Shown here one piece after another: positions 18,489 to 26,888 of a stretch of DNA of 64,000 nt. Source of the stretch: Infirmifilum sp. NZ (GTDB taxonomy: Archaea; Thermoproteota; Thermoprotei; Thermofilales; Thermofilaceae); contig NZ_CP094288.1 of the NCBI RefSeq assembly GCF_022693705.1, positions 1,630,526 through 1,694,525 of the forward strand, given 5' to 3'. The notes under the pieces were generated by a model. That model did no database searches. It saw nothing but the letters and a program-made list of their open reading frames with translations, and had not been told where the DNA came from. The position numbers and the translations under genes are program-made. Numbering within the stretch: the first letter of the stretch is position 1; each line of letters begins with the position of its first letter.

Positions 18489-18493
18489 AACAC

Positions 18494-18524
18494 TTTTTTT
18501 AACTTGAATAAACCCTTCTTTTTT
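18494..18524 (+). terminator. Double T-run terminator
   Basis: Seven T residues (18494-18500) and six (18519-18524) directly after the secreted-protein gene and before the alpha-galactosidase gene, typical of archaeal oligo-T termination. Confidence 0.5.
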
Positions 18525-18534
18525 ACGATGCATC

Positions 18535-20595
18535 TTGAGCCCACAGTTTAAACTCTCGGTCGCCAGGCTCGAGGTCTCTACGGGAGGCTTTCTGAAGGAA
18601 GCCACCCCCGCGGAGGCCTACCTTACGGAGCGTGAGCGAGAAGTAAGGGTTAGAGAGGGGGGTGTTCTCGCCGCCCGTCTCCTCCTTCTCAAAGGTAGCG
18701 GCGTTACGACGCCTGAAGGCGTGGCGGCCGTAGCCGACGTGAAGCTCCCACGTTTCCGCCGCGCCCTGGTCTTCCACCACACGTACGACTCGCCTGGGTA
18801 CATGGGCGGAACCAACGAGCCTTACGACTACCCGCAAGCCCAAGAGGTTGGAGAGTTCATGGCTAGCCCGTGGACGTTTCCATGGCACACCGAGAAGCTG
18901 AGCGGGATGCCCAGGTCGCTGAAGATAAACCAGCTCATGCTCGAGGTCGAAGAAGGCTTCGTCTTCGTCCTATGTGTCCCCGCAGACGGGTTTGCACCGT
19001 ACTTCACTGAGCCGGCGGAGGGAGTGCTGAGGCTCGTCGTGACTTCGAGAGCTAGGCGCGAGTGGATGGAAGCCCCTCTCCTAGCGTATGCGCTCTCAGA
19101 AGACCCCTACAGCGCTGTAGAGGCGGTGTACAAGGCCGTGGCTTCACACCTGGGCAGGACGTGCTCCCTCAGGAGCAGTAAGCCCTTCTCGGAACCCCTG
19201 CGCTTCTTGGGATGGTGCACCTGGAACGCGTTCTGGCGCGACGTGAACCAGGAGAAGCTCGTGGAGGGTGCTCGTGAGATCATGGCGAAGGCGCCTGTGC
19301 GGATGGTTCTACTAGACGACGGCTGGATGGAGGAGAAGGACGGGATGCTCAGGAGCTTCGATGAAGACAGGGAGAAGTTCCCAGACGGTCTCGCTTATGC
19401 TGTATCCCGTTTAAGGCAAAGCGGCGCCAGAAGCGTGGGCATCTGGTTGACGCTAAACGGCTACTGGAACGGTATACACCCCGAAAGCCACCTTGCCCAC
19501 TCCTTCAGAGAGGAGCTGGAGGAAGTTGGGGGTTTACTCGTGCCTAAGCCGGAGTCCTCGTTCCGCTTTTACTCGGAGTGGTTTAGGCTCATCAAATCGA
19601 AGGGGTTCGACTTCATCAAGGTCGACAACCAGTACGCTGTCTCCACAGTTTACTCCGAGAAGTACCCCGTCGGCGACGCGTCTCGTATGCTACACGAGGC
19701 CATCGAAGCCGCAGCCGCCCTGCACGGGTTGGACGTGCTGAACTGCATGTCGCTCAACCCAGAGCACTTCTTCAACTGGTTCAGGTCGAATGTGACGAGA
19801 GCGTCTATCGACTACAGCGTGCCCCACAGCTCGTCCAGGTCTAAGCTGCACCTCTACTTCAACGCCTACAACTCGATCTGGCTCTCCCAGCTCGCGTGGC
19901 CCGACTGGGACATGTTCCAGTCCTATGACCCTCTGGCCCTCCCCCACGCGGTGGCGAGGGCGATCAGCGGCGGGCCTATCTACGTTACAGACGAGCCCGG
20001 TAAAACCCGAGCCGAGGTGCTGAAACCCCTCGTGTTTGACAGCGGGGAGATACCCAGCCTGGACGGCCCCGCTCTGCCGACGCGCGATACTGTCATGCTG
20101 GATCCCTACAACGAGAAGGTGGCTCTTAAGCTTGCAAACAGCATCACGGTGCCGGGCCTGGGCGTCTACCACCTGCTGGCAGCTTTCAACATATACAAGG
20201 GCGACGAGGAGGTTTCATACACGTTTAAGCCCAAGGAGCTGGGGGCTCGGGAAGGAAAGGTTGTTGTCTACGAGTACTTCAGCAACCAAGCGGTGAAGGT
20301 GGGCGTCGAGGAAGATGTCGCTGGGAAGCTCGAGCCAGGCGGCGTGCGTCTCTACGTGATCTCGCCTGTAAGGGACGGTTTAAGCGTCATAGGCACTAGG
20401 CAGCTCTACGTGTCTCCCGCAGTGATAGCCCGCGTTGATAGAGGTGAGGGAGAGCTCACTGTCTACCTAAAGGAGAGAAAGCCTGTTCTGCTTTACCTGG
20501 AAGAGAGCCTCGCCGTGGACGGCGCGCAGATAGAGCCAGGTTTACGGGAAGTGATCCCCCGTAGCGCAGCTCTAAGGATAAGGCTTCGCCGCTAG
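18535..20595 (+). CDS. galS: GH36 alpha-galactosidase / raffinose-synthase-like
   Basis: 686 aa, similar in length and motifs to the Sulfolobus alpha-galactosidase GalS. N-terminal beta domain, then a TIM barrel beginning at RFLGWCTWNAFW (223-234). LLDDGW lies at 259-264. The nucleophile is D364 in FIKVDNQ and the candidate acid/base is D426 in RASIDYSVP, with WPDWDMF at 455-461. No signal peptide, so it is cytosolic. It would release galactose from imported alpha-galactosides for GalK and GalT. The TTG at 18535 is the first start in frame; an ATG at 18528 is in another frame. The 3' end overlaps the convergent SdhD-like gene by 24 bp. Confidence 0.88.
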   Translation: MSPQFKLSVARLEVSTGGFLKEATPAEAYLTEREREVRVREGGVLAARLLLLKGSGVTTPEGVAAVADVKLPRFRRALVFHHTYDSPGYMGGTNEPYDYPQAQEVGEFMASPWTFPWHTEKLSGMPRSLKINQLMLEVEEGFVFVLCVPADGFAPYFTEPAEGVLRLVVTSRARREWMEAPLLAYALSEDPYSAVEAVYKAVASHLGRTCSLRSSKPFSEPLRFLGWCTWNAFWRDVNQEKLVEGAREIMAKAPVRMVLLDDGWMEEKDGMLRSFDEDREKFPDGLAYAVSRLRQSGARSVGIWLTLNGYWNGIHPESHLAHSFREELEEVGGLLVPKPESSFRFYSEWFRLIKSKGFDFIKVDNQYAVSTVYSEKYPVGDASRMLHEAIEAAAALHGLDVLNCMSLNPEHFFNWFRSNVTRASIDYSVPHSSSRSKLHLYFNAYNSIWLSQLAWPDWDMFQSYDPLALPHAVARAISGGPIYVTDEPGKTRAEVLKPLVFDSGEIPSLDGPALPTRDTVMLDPYNEKVALKLANSITVPGLGVYHLLAAFNIYKGDEEVSYTFKPKELGAREGKVVVYEYFSNQAVKVGVEEDVAGKLEPGGVRLYVISPVRDGLSVIGTRQLYVSPAVIARVDRGEGELTVYLKERKPVLLYLEESLAVDGAQIEPGLREVIPRSAALRIRLRR

Positions 20596-20931
20596 ATAGA
20601 GCGTCAGGAGGAGTGCGTAAGCGAAGAGGAGAATGCCTAGCGTGGACAGCATTTTCCTCGACTTCCCCTCTGAGACCAGCTTTGCCTCAACCAGAACCAT
20701 GTGGAGCCCATATAGAGCGTGGTACAGCGCAGCGACCAGCAGCGCAAGTTCAGACGCAACCACGAGCGGGTTTTTGAAGGCCATCAGAACCTCCCCGTAC
20801 GTGGGAAGACCCTTGTAGGATCCCTGCAGGTGGACTCTCACCAGGTGAGCTACGACGACAACTGTGAGGACTGCACCGGTCAAAGCCTGGAGCACCCAGC
20901 CGAGGCCACCCTTACGCGAGGACACCGGCAA
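20572..20931 (-). CDS. SdhD-like membrane anchor of GlpA complex
   Basis: 119 aa, three hydrophobic helices, with histidines in VAHLVRVH (about 28-35) and ALYGLH (about 72-77) at places where succinate dehydrogenase / fumarate reductase anchor subunits bind haem b or quinone. It is the last gene of the minus-strand run glpK-glpA-sdhB-like-sdhC-like-sdhD-like, and its start overlaps the SdhC-like gene by 20 bp. No SdhA-type flavoprotein is present; the only flavoprotein in the operon is GlpA, so I infer this anchors a glycerol-3-phosphate dehydrogenase. Confidence 0.7.
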   Translation of the reverse strand: MPVSSRKGGLGWVLQALTGAVLTVVVVAHLVRVHLQGSYKGLPTYGEVLMAFKNPLVVASELALLVAALYHALYGLHMVLVEAKLVSEGKSRKMLSTLGILLFAYALLLTLYLAAKPYP

Positions 20932-21307
20932 TCACCCACACACCTATAGCTATCAACATGATAGCCGAAATCCAGGCCATCACGAGCAGAGTGCGCCTGT
21001 GTTGCAGAAAGTACCCAGCCTCGACAAAGGCCGAGTAGACCCCCAGGGTCCCGTGAATCACCAGGATGCTCCACAGCAGAGAGTCAGCGAGGAGACCGAG
21101 CCTCCCCGAGAACAGGTTTAGCAAAGCGGAGTAAGCCTCCTCACCCAGAGCGAGGGTAGATATGTCGACCAGGTGTAGCAGAAGGTACAGCGCCATAATG
21201 ATACCGGCTAGTCTTCTCGCCGCGAAGGACAAGTGCTCAAGGCTTCGCCCCTTCAACCTGAACCAGCTCTCCAACACCTCCCTCAATCCCATAGCCTCAC
21301 CCCTCAA
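20912..21307 (-). CDS. SdhC-like cytochrome b subunit of GlpA complex
   Basis: 131 aa with three membrane helices. The first is preceded by SFAARRLAGIIMALYLLLHL, resembling the conserved Ser/Arg quinone-site and haem-ligand region of SdhC. A second histidine follows in LVIHGTLGVYSA. It overlaps the SdhB-like gene by 11 bp upstream and the SdhD-like gene by 20 bp downstream, so the subunits are translated together. The initiator could be ATG 21307 or the internal ATG of MGLREV at 21292. Confidence 0.72.
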   Translation of the reverse strand: MRGEAMGLREVLESWFRLKGRSLEHLSFAARRLAGIIMALYLLLHLVDISTLALGEEAYSALLNLFSGRLGLLADSLLWSILVIHGTLGVYSAFVEAGYFLQHRRTLLVMAWISAIMLIAIGVWVIAGVLA

Positions 21308-21962
21308 CCCGTAATTCCCCCTTCAGGAGCCTGCGGCGGAGGCGCATAATAGATTCACCGGGTTTAAAGCCAACCGGACACCTGACGCTACACTCAAAAG
21401 CCGCGTGGCAAGCCCACACCCCAGCCCGAGAGTCCACAACCGCTGGAACTTTGCCGTCGCCGCTTTTAGAGATCAGGGCGAGCAGCGAGGGGCCAAGGTA
21501 CTCGGGGAAGGTGTTGGCGATCGGGCAGGCAGAGTAGCATATCCCGCACTCGATGCAGTCGTAGAGCTTCTCAAGCTGAACCTCTTGAAGCCCACCGTCG
21601 ACTATCTCAAGCGTCGAGGGAGTAACGAGCTTGTACTTTCCAAACATCCTGGACTTGTCTACTGCCAGGTCGCTGATCACCTTGAAACCCCTGAGAGGCT
21701 CAAGGACCACTACACCTCCCTTAGCGACTTCCCCTATGCGCGTGATGCACGCAAGCCTCTCGACCCCGTTAATCACCATACCGCACGCGCCACAGACCCC
21801 GTGGTGGCAGGCGTGCTCAAACGCCAGAGTCCTATCCTTCTCAAGGCTTATCCTCTCAACAACGTCCAGTACGCTCTCAGACGGGTCGGCTTCAACGTCG
21901 AAGGCGTCGAACCTCGGCTCACCCCCAGCCTTAACCCTCTTGATCACAACTCGGAACCTCAT
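21297..21962 (-). CDS. SdhB-type iron-sulfur subunit of GlpA complex
   Basis: 221 aa with the complete three-cluster plan of succinate dehydrogenase / fumarate reductase iron-sulfur subunits. The [2Fe-2S] ligands are C52, C57, C60 and C72 (HACHHGVCGACG, LAC). The [4Fe-4S] motif is CIECGICYSACP (136-147). The third motif, CHAAFECSVRCPVGFKP (185-201), lacks a fourth cysteine, as in the [3Fe-4S] centre. It starts 6 nt after glpA stops and overlaps the cytochrome gene. By family it would pass electrons from a flavoprotein to the quinone pool; here the flavoprotein next to it is GlpA rather than SdhA/FrdA. Confidence 0.88.
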   Translation of the reverse strand: MRFRVVIKRVKAGGEPRFDAFDVEADPSESVLDVVERISLEKDRTLAFEHACHHGVCGACGMVINGVERLACITRIGEVAKGGVVVLEPLRGFKVISDLAVDKSRMFGKYKLVTPSTLEIVDGGLQEVQLEKLYDCIECGICYSACPIANTFPEYLGPSLLALISKSGDGKVPAVVDSRAGVWACHAAFECSVRCPVGFKPGESIMRLRRRLLKGELRVEG

Positions 21963-21968
21963 GGAACC

Positions 21969-23138
21969 TCACCCCTCGAAAAACAGCCAGTAGGGGGCAA
22001 GGGGCCTGCTAGCTGTCTGCGACTCCTTCGCTGCGCCCAGCCTCTCGGCTACAAAGTCGCCCAGCTTCTCTGCCATAAGCCTCGCCGTTGTGAACTTCCC
22101 GCCGATTATGCTCACGAAGTTCTCCGCACCGTCCCGGGAGTGGTCGATCACAGCAAAGCTCCTGCTGACTTCCCTCCCAGTGCTAGCAGCCCCTTCCCCG
22201 ATGAGAGGCCTCGAAGAGACGTAAACGGCCTTGATCTTCAGCCTCGAAACAATGGGTGCCAGCTCCGACCCCCTCTTCACCATGAGCTCTACGTGCTCCC
22301 TAGGAGGTTTAACAGAGTCCGGGTCCTCCACAACCCAAGAAGTGGTCCCCACCACGCTCGTCCCCCGGTGGTGGACTATGATGTCGCCGTCGCCCGGCTT
22401 GTTCAGCCTGTTGAAGACCATGTTACCAATCCTGCCGTCGAGGGCGACCATCACTCCGGGGCTGGGCTTGACGGGGACGCGAAGGCCTGCGAGCCGAGCC
22501 ACCTTGTCAGCCCAAGCCCCCGTTGCGTTGACTACGAAGTCAGGCTTAACCTCGTACTCCCGAGGGACCGTCTTGTCGAGCACTTTCACGCTGGTAACTC
22601 TGCCCCCCTCAACCTTGAAGCCGACCACCTCGTTGAAAGGCTTTATGACCGCACCGCTGAGCTTGGCCGAGGCTGCAAAGCTGAGGATCACTTTGAGGGG
22701 GTCGAAGGTCCCGTCGGGGACCTTCACCGCGGCTTTGAGGTCCGGGTTAAGGTTTGGCTCAAGCCTGAGAGCCTCCTCCCTCGGGACTTCCTCGACGGGT
22801 ATCCCGGCTCTCTCGCACTGCTTCAGGAAGAAGTCCTTGTACCTTAGGTCATCCTCGGTGACCGCGACGAAGAGGCCGCCGTTCTTCTCGAACAGGAAAG
22901 GAGCTATCCTCCTTAAAGTCACGTTCTCGCTGTAGCACTCCCGGGCAACCTCAGCATCGGCTATGTACCTGCACCCGCTGTGCAGGAGGCCGTGGGTTCT
23001 ACCGCTAGTGCCTGCGCCAAGCGAGCCTCTCTCAACCAAGGTGACGCTTAGGCCTCGTGACGCGAGGTCGTAGGCTATAGCTACCCCAGTCACTCCGCCG
23101 CCAATAACCAGGACGCTTTTGGTCAAGGGCCTCAACAC
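21969..23138 (-). CDS. glpA: FAD-dependent glycerol-3-phosphate dehydrogenase, GlpA-type
   Basis: 389-aa DAO-superfamily flavoprotein oxidising glycerol-3-phosphate to dihydroxyacetone phosphate. The FAD-binding GGGVTGVAIAYDLASRG is at 13-29, followed by GAGTSGRTHGLLHSGCRY, the typical GlpA second motif, and IIGGKFTTARLMAE near the C-terminus. It is shorter than E. coli GlpA (about 540 aa), lacking the C-terminal BFD-like domain. It lies between glpK (43 nt upstream) and SdhB/C/D-like genes (6 nt downstream); no GlpB or GlpC is present. Confidence 0.88.
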   Translation of the reverse strand: MLRPLTKSVLVIGGGVTGVAIAYDLASRGLSVTLVERGSLGAGTSGRTHGLLHSGCRYIADAEVARECYSENVTLRRIAPFLFEKNGGLFVAVTEDDLRYKDFFLKQCERAGIPVEEVPREEALRLEPNLNPDLKAAVKVPDGTFDPLKVILSFAASAKLSGAVIKPFNEVVGFKVEGGRVTSVKVLDKTVPREYEVKPDFVVNATGAWADKVARLAGLRVPVKPSPGVMVALDGRIGNMVFNRLNKPGDGDIIVHHRGTSVVGTTSWVVEDPDSVKPPREHVELMVKRGSELAPIVSRLKIKAVYVSSRPLIGEGAASTGREVSRSFAVIDHSRDGAENFVSIIGGKFTTARLMAEKLGDFVAERLGAAKESQTASRPLAPYWLFFEG

Positions 23139-23181
23139 CTATAACTAAAATATATATTTCAATTTTTTGTAACAAGATTAT

Positions 23182-24765
23182 TTACGTACCGTAACCGTAC
23201 GCCCAGGGCACTTCCCTAGCCCAGTTGAGAGCCCTCGCGACGGCCGCCTTCCAGCCTCTGTAGAGTCTCTCACGCTTCTCAGGATCCATCGCTGGCTTGA
23301 AGACCCTTTCCGCTTTCCACGTTTTCCTGATTTCCTCTAAGCTCCCCCAAACGCCGACGGCGAGACCGGCTAGGAATGCTGCCCCAAGGGAGGTGGTCTC
23401 GCGCACCAGCGGCCTGATGACATCCACGCCCAGTATGTCCGCCTGGAACTGAAGGAGAACGTCGCTCCTCGAAGCCCCACCGTCAGCTTTAAGCGACCTG
23501 ATCCGGGAGGCGGTGTCCTTCTCCATAGCCTCCACGACGTCGCGGGTCAGGTATGCTATGCTCTCTATCACCGCGCGTGCAATGTGGCGCCTGGTAGTCC
23601 CCCTGGTGATCCCTATGATCAGCCCCCTCGCGTAAGGGTCCCAGTAGGGGGCCCCGAGACCCGTGAAAGCGGGGACGAAGTACAAACCGCCTGTATCGTC
23701 AGCCGACTCGGCTAGCGGATCCACCTCGGGGGAAACCTCTATGATCTTCAGGCCGTCGCGGAGCCATTGAATAGCGGCGCCTGTTATGAAAACGCTTCCC
23801 TCCAGCGCGTAGACAGCTCTGCCCTGCTCGAGGCTGTAGAATACCGTGCTGAGGAGGTTGTTCTCGGATTTGACCACTCTCTCCCCCGTGTTCATGAGTA
23901 TGAAGTTACCGGTCCCGTAGGTGCACTTCACCTCCCCCGGCTCAAAGCCCGCCTGCCCAAACAGGGCTGCCTGCTGGTCCCCGGCGTCGCCGGTAACAGG
24001 CACCTTTTGGCCGTTGAAGATGCCGTCCAGCTCGGGACCCGTGTAGCCATACGCCTCTTTCTCGCTGGAGGGGCGCGGAAGCGGTAAGCTCTCCTCAGGT
24101 ATGTTCCCCATGAGCTCGAGAAGCTCCGCGTCCCACTCGAGGCGCCGTATGTTGAAGAGCATCGTTCTAGAGGCGTTCGAGTAGTCTGTCACGTGAGCTC
24201 CGCCTCTCCCAGGCGTAAGCGTGTTTGGAGAGCCCTTGGTAAGGTTCCAGATGATCCAGCTGTCTATCGTTCCGAAGACCGCCTCACCCTTCAGGGCTTT
24301 ATCCCTGAGCGTGCCCACGTTCTCGAGAAGCCACTGGATCTTGCTTCCCGAGAAGTAGGGGTCGGGGACAAGGCCCGTCTTCCCGTAGATCACGTCGAAG
24401 TAGTTTTCCCTGAGCTTGTCGGTTATGGGGGCTGTTCGACGGTCTTGCCAAACTATAGCGTTGTAGAGGGGCTGGCCGGTCCTCGGGTCCCACACCACTA
24501 TAGTCTCGCGCTGGTTTGTTACACCTATAGCAGCGATATCTCGTGGATCAACTTTAGAGCGGTCGAGGGCCTCCTTCATGCAGACTAGAACCTTCTCCCA
24601 TATCTCCAAGGGGTTGTGCTCAACCCAACCCGGCCGGGGGTATATCTGTGTGTGCTCGCGGTAGGCCCAGCCTCCCGGGACAGGGTTTCCGTTCTCATCG
24701 TATAAAGCCACGCGCGTCCCCGTGGTGCCCTGGTCCACGACGAGAACTATCTTCCTTTGCAGCAT
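23182..24765 (-). CDS. glpK: Glycerol kinase
   Basis: 527-aa FGGY-family kinase forming glycerol-3-phosphate. The ATP-binding VDQGTTGTR lies near the N-terminus. The glycerol-kinase blocks [38 protein letters not shown] and [10 protein letters not shown] are all present. The frame is open from 24807, but the ATG at 24765 fits the family N-terminus and a TATA box 26-30 nt upstream. The first gene of the glycerol operon glpK-glpA-sdhBCD-like; its product feeds GlpA directly. Confidence 0.95.
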   Translation of the reverse strand: MLQRKIVLVVDQGTTGTRVALYDENGNPVPGGWAYREHTQIYPRPGWVEHNPLEIWEKVLVCMKEALDRSKVDPRDIAAIGVTNQRETIVVWDPRTGQPLYNAIVWQDRRTAPITDKLRENYFDVIYGKTGLVPDPYFSGSKIQWLLENVGTLRDKALKGEAVFGTIDSWIIWNLTKGSPNTLTPGRGGAHVTDYSNASRTMLFNIRRLEWDAELLELMGNIPEESLPLPRPSSEKEAYGYTGPELDGIFNGQKVPVTGDAGDQQAALFGQAGFEPGEVKCTYGTGNFILMNTGERVVKSENNLLSTVFYSLEQGRAVYALEGSVFITGAAIQWLRDGLKIIEVSPEVDPLAESADDTGGLYFVPAFTGLGAPYWDPYARGLIIGITRGTTRRHIARAVIESIAYLTRDVVEAMEKDTASRIRSLKADGGASRSDVLLQFQADILGVDVIRPLVRETTSLGAAFLAGLAVGVWGSLEEIRKTWKAERVFKPAMDPEKRERLYRGWKAAVARALNWAREVPWAYGYGT

Positions 24766-24792
24766 TGTCTTTAAAACTCTTCGGAAACTATT

Positions 24793-24801
24793 TATTTTTA
24801 A
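24793..24801 (-). promoter_or_regulatory. glpK TATA box
   Basis: ttaaaaata on the minus strand, about 28-32 nt before the ATG at 24765, predicting a very short or absent leader for the glycerol operon mRNA. Confidence 0.55.
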
Positions 24802-24822
24802 TCTCATCCAGAGTCCTTATAT

Positions 24823-24836
24823 GTAAAAGCTTTTAC
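24823..24836. promoter_or_regulatory. 14-bp perfect palindrome upstream of glpK promoter
   Basis: GTAAAAGCTTTTAC is a perfect 14-bp inverted repeat ending about 22 bp upstream of the glpK TATA box and overlapping the stop codon of the TnpB-like gene. Position and symmetry fit a dimeric regulator site for the glycerol operon; a chance A/T palindrome is also possible. Confidence 0.4.
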
Positions 24837-26005
24837 TTCACGCTCATATACCGGGCGCGCGTTTGTCCGAAGAGAAGCAGCATGGAGGCCGAGCGCTTCG
24901 CCAGCCTTTCGGCGAGCTCCTCGACCTCGGCTTCCTCTATGAACAGCTTTAATACATGAAGCGCCGGCACGCTGTCGCGCTCGAACTCCATGCCGCACTC
25001 CCTGCACTTCATCACCCTCGTCCTCCCCCTCTTTCTGACCTCCTCCAGCTTGCCTCCGCAGAGCGGGCACCTCTTCGAGGGCAGAGTCCTCTCGATTACT
25101 GGAATGCCGTGGAATCCGAGGGCGTTCTCCAGCCTCCTCGCGAAGCTGCGCAGAGTCCTCTGAAGGCCGCTGTTCCTCAGAGACTCGTCGAATGGCACAT
25201 CGATGAACGCTACAGCCCTCTTTCCCCTGAGCTCCTTAGTCGCCTCCGCGACAGCACTCAGCAATGCGGCTCTGCGGCGCCTGTGCGCTTTCCTCAGCGC
25301 GCAACGAGCGGTGGCCCAGGCGCCCGGCTTCCTGGACTTAGTTGCGTTGCGCTGTAGCTCCTTTATCCTCCTCCAGTCGATTTTCGGAATCTTGAACCTG
25401 CGGATCCTGAAGCTCCCGCTTCTGAGGTCGTAGGCGAGGAAATAGAAGCCGTGACTGCTGTTGACGTCGACTACTGCGATTACTTCCAGGTTCTCGAGCA
25501 ACTCCTCCACGCTCAGGCTGTGAGAGCAGTGGAGCACGACGCTCACCTGCCCATCGCTCTTCACGGCAACGTACCTCGACATCTCCCCTCCGGATTCCCT
25601 GCAAGCATCCTCCTGCCTCCCCAGCCACTCCGCTCCGCGCTCGGGCAGAGGGATCCTGTAGGTTCTCCTGTAGAGCCTGATTATCAGCTCGGCACCCTGC
25701 ACGTTCGCCCCTGTGCGCCTCAGCATCCACGAAAGTAGCGGGAAACGCAGGTAACTCCTCCTCTTCGACGCAGTGCTCGGTTGCACCATTTTGTCGAACG
25801 CGTCCCTGTAAGCCCACGGCACAGCCTTCCACGCGCCTTCGAGCTCCTTGCTGTCCAGGCCAAGTAGCCTCTGCCAGAACCTCAGCGAAGCTTCCGGCTG
25901 GTACACCCGCTCAATGAACTCCCTGAGCTCTTTGGGCAGCTCAGCCCTGAACCTCAGCACCCTGAAGCCCTCGACCGTTATTTTTCTCTCACGGGGGTCA
26001 GCCAC
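24833..26005 (-). CDS. tnpB: TnpB-like RNA-guided nuclease, IS605/IS1341 type (copy 1)
   Basis: About 390 aa from the GTG at 26005, which has a GGGTGGGGG purine stretch just upstream; the frame is open to an ATG at 26122. RuvC-like blocks: first Asp in VVDVNSSHGFYFLAYD, Glu in IDVPFDESL, a zinc ribbon CPLCGG...CREC, and last Asp in ERDSVPALHVLKL. The set appears intact. It shares the ESLR-S-LQRTL-RLEN and zinc-ribbon blocks with the broken copy at 28313-29825. No TnpA transposase lies nearby. It sits head-to-tail upstream of glpK, and no hairpin-rich right end follows its stop, unlike copy 2. Confidence 0.75.
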   Translation of the reverse strand: MADPRERKITVEGFRVLRFRAELPKELREFIERVYQPEASLRFWQRLLGLDSKELEGAWKAVPWAYRDAFDKMVQPSTASKRRSYLRFPLLSWMLRRTGANVQGAELIIRLYRRTYRIPLPERGAEWLGRQEDACRESGGEMSRYVAVKSDGQVSVVLHCSHSLSVEELLENLEVIAVVDVNSSHGFYFLAYDLRSGSFRIRRFKIPKIDWRRIKELQRNATKSRKPGAWATARCALRKAHRRRRAALLSAVAEATKELRGKRAVAFIDVPFDESLRNSGLQRTLRSFARRLENALGFHGIPVIERTLPSKRCPLCGGKLEEVRKRGRTRVMKCRECGMEFERDSVPALHVLKLFIEEAEVEELAERLAKRSASMLLLFGQTRARYMSVK

Positions 26006-26122
26006 ACCACTCCCCCACCCGCTCCACTCTCTTTTCCCCGAGAGTGCAGGCGCCACCATGCGGCGCCAGTTTTCTCGGGGAAGCACCCTGGCCCGCGCCC
26101 CCGAGGCCGGCTCACCCTTCAC

Positions 26123-26888
26123 CGGCCACCTCTTGCGGCTGCGGGCCTCATTCTTCCCTGAGCGGAGGGGGTTAATATGTGCTCCGATGTTAACGTTGAA
26201 AGTATAACATTGTTACATTCTGTTGAAGGTTGGTTGCTTTTTCAGGGCTTACGGCTACGTGCGCAGAGCGAGGATATGCAGCTTGTGCCGAAGGTCTTGC
26301 TGAGCGGCTTAGGCTGCCTCAGGCGCCACAACATCCTTGTGAGGCCTGTCAGCTCGAGCCACCTCGCGACGCCCCCTCCCAGGCCTCACCGCCGACCTCG
26401 ACCCTCACAGCTACGGGCGGGGATGGGGTTATAAACGCTCACATAAGCCTGCTAGGTCTGCGAGGTTAGGGGCCGTGGACGTGACGGACTACCGCGTCGT
26501 GCTCGGGAAGGCTTAGCGCTCGGAGATCGTCTGCGCCCGCGCCACGCCGGTTGAGAAGGAGGGGCTGAGGAGAGAGGCAGGGGAGAGGGGCCTGAGCCTC
26601 TCCGAGTACCTTCGCATCAAGATCCTGGGGCTGAAAACAGTTAAGCCTTTTCTCTCCTCTCTTTGTTTTCCCCACTCTACCTGGCCCCATGTCTGCTGTG
26701 TCGTGGCGAACCTGGAGCACGGGGACGTTGCTCGAACACTCTCACACAACCTCCCTCTAACCCGCTGGAAGCGGGGGAAACCGTAGGTCGAGCACGGGAG
26801 GAAACCAGGGAAAAGCTAAAAAGCACAAGTACGCCCCCTCTAAAGCTAAAGTAATTTAAACGCGCGCCCCTTTGGTAGCTGAACCCAC
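26123..26888. other. Gene-poor 0.77-kb stretch between TnpB-like and HAD genes
   Basis: GC-rich sequence with short spurious frames in all directions. The only coding signal I can support is a ribbon-helix-helix remnant (26481-26640, listed separately). Around 26758-26775 an inverted repeat CCCGC-TGGAA-GCGGG is visible. An oligo-A/T-rich segment at 26840-26856 (aaagtaatttaaac) can act as TATA box for the HAD gene at 26889. Otherwise nothing recognisable. Confidence 0.5.
26481..26640 (+). pseudogene. Ribbon-helix-helix antitoxin-like remnant
   Basis: Reading from 26481, an in-frame TAG at 26514 is followed by a segment translating as ARATPVEKEGLRREAGERG and then LSLSEYLRIKILGLK. This has the strand-helix-helix pattern and the GLSLSEYLR motif of CopG/RHH antitoxins. 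No start codon lies between the stop and the motif, so it looks dead. No toxin gene is recognisable beside it. A chance frame cannot be excluded. Confidence 0.4.

Noticed and set aside
21405-22847. 480-aa open frame antisense to the SdhB-like and glpA genes
   Set aside because: The opposite strand carries intact iron-sulfur and FAD motifs; the antisense frame has no recognisable domain and a biased His/Pro/Arg composition.
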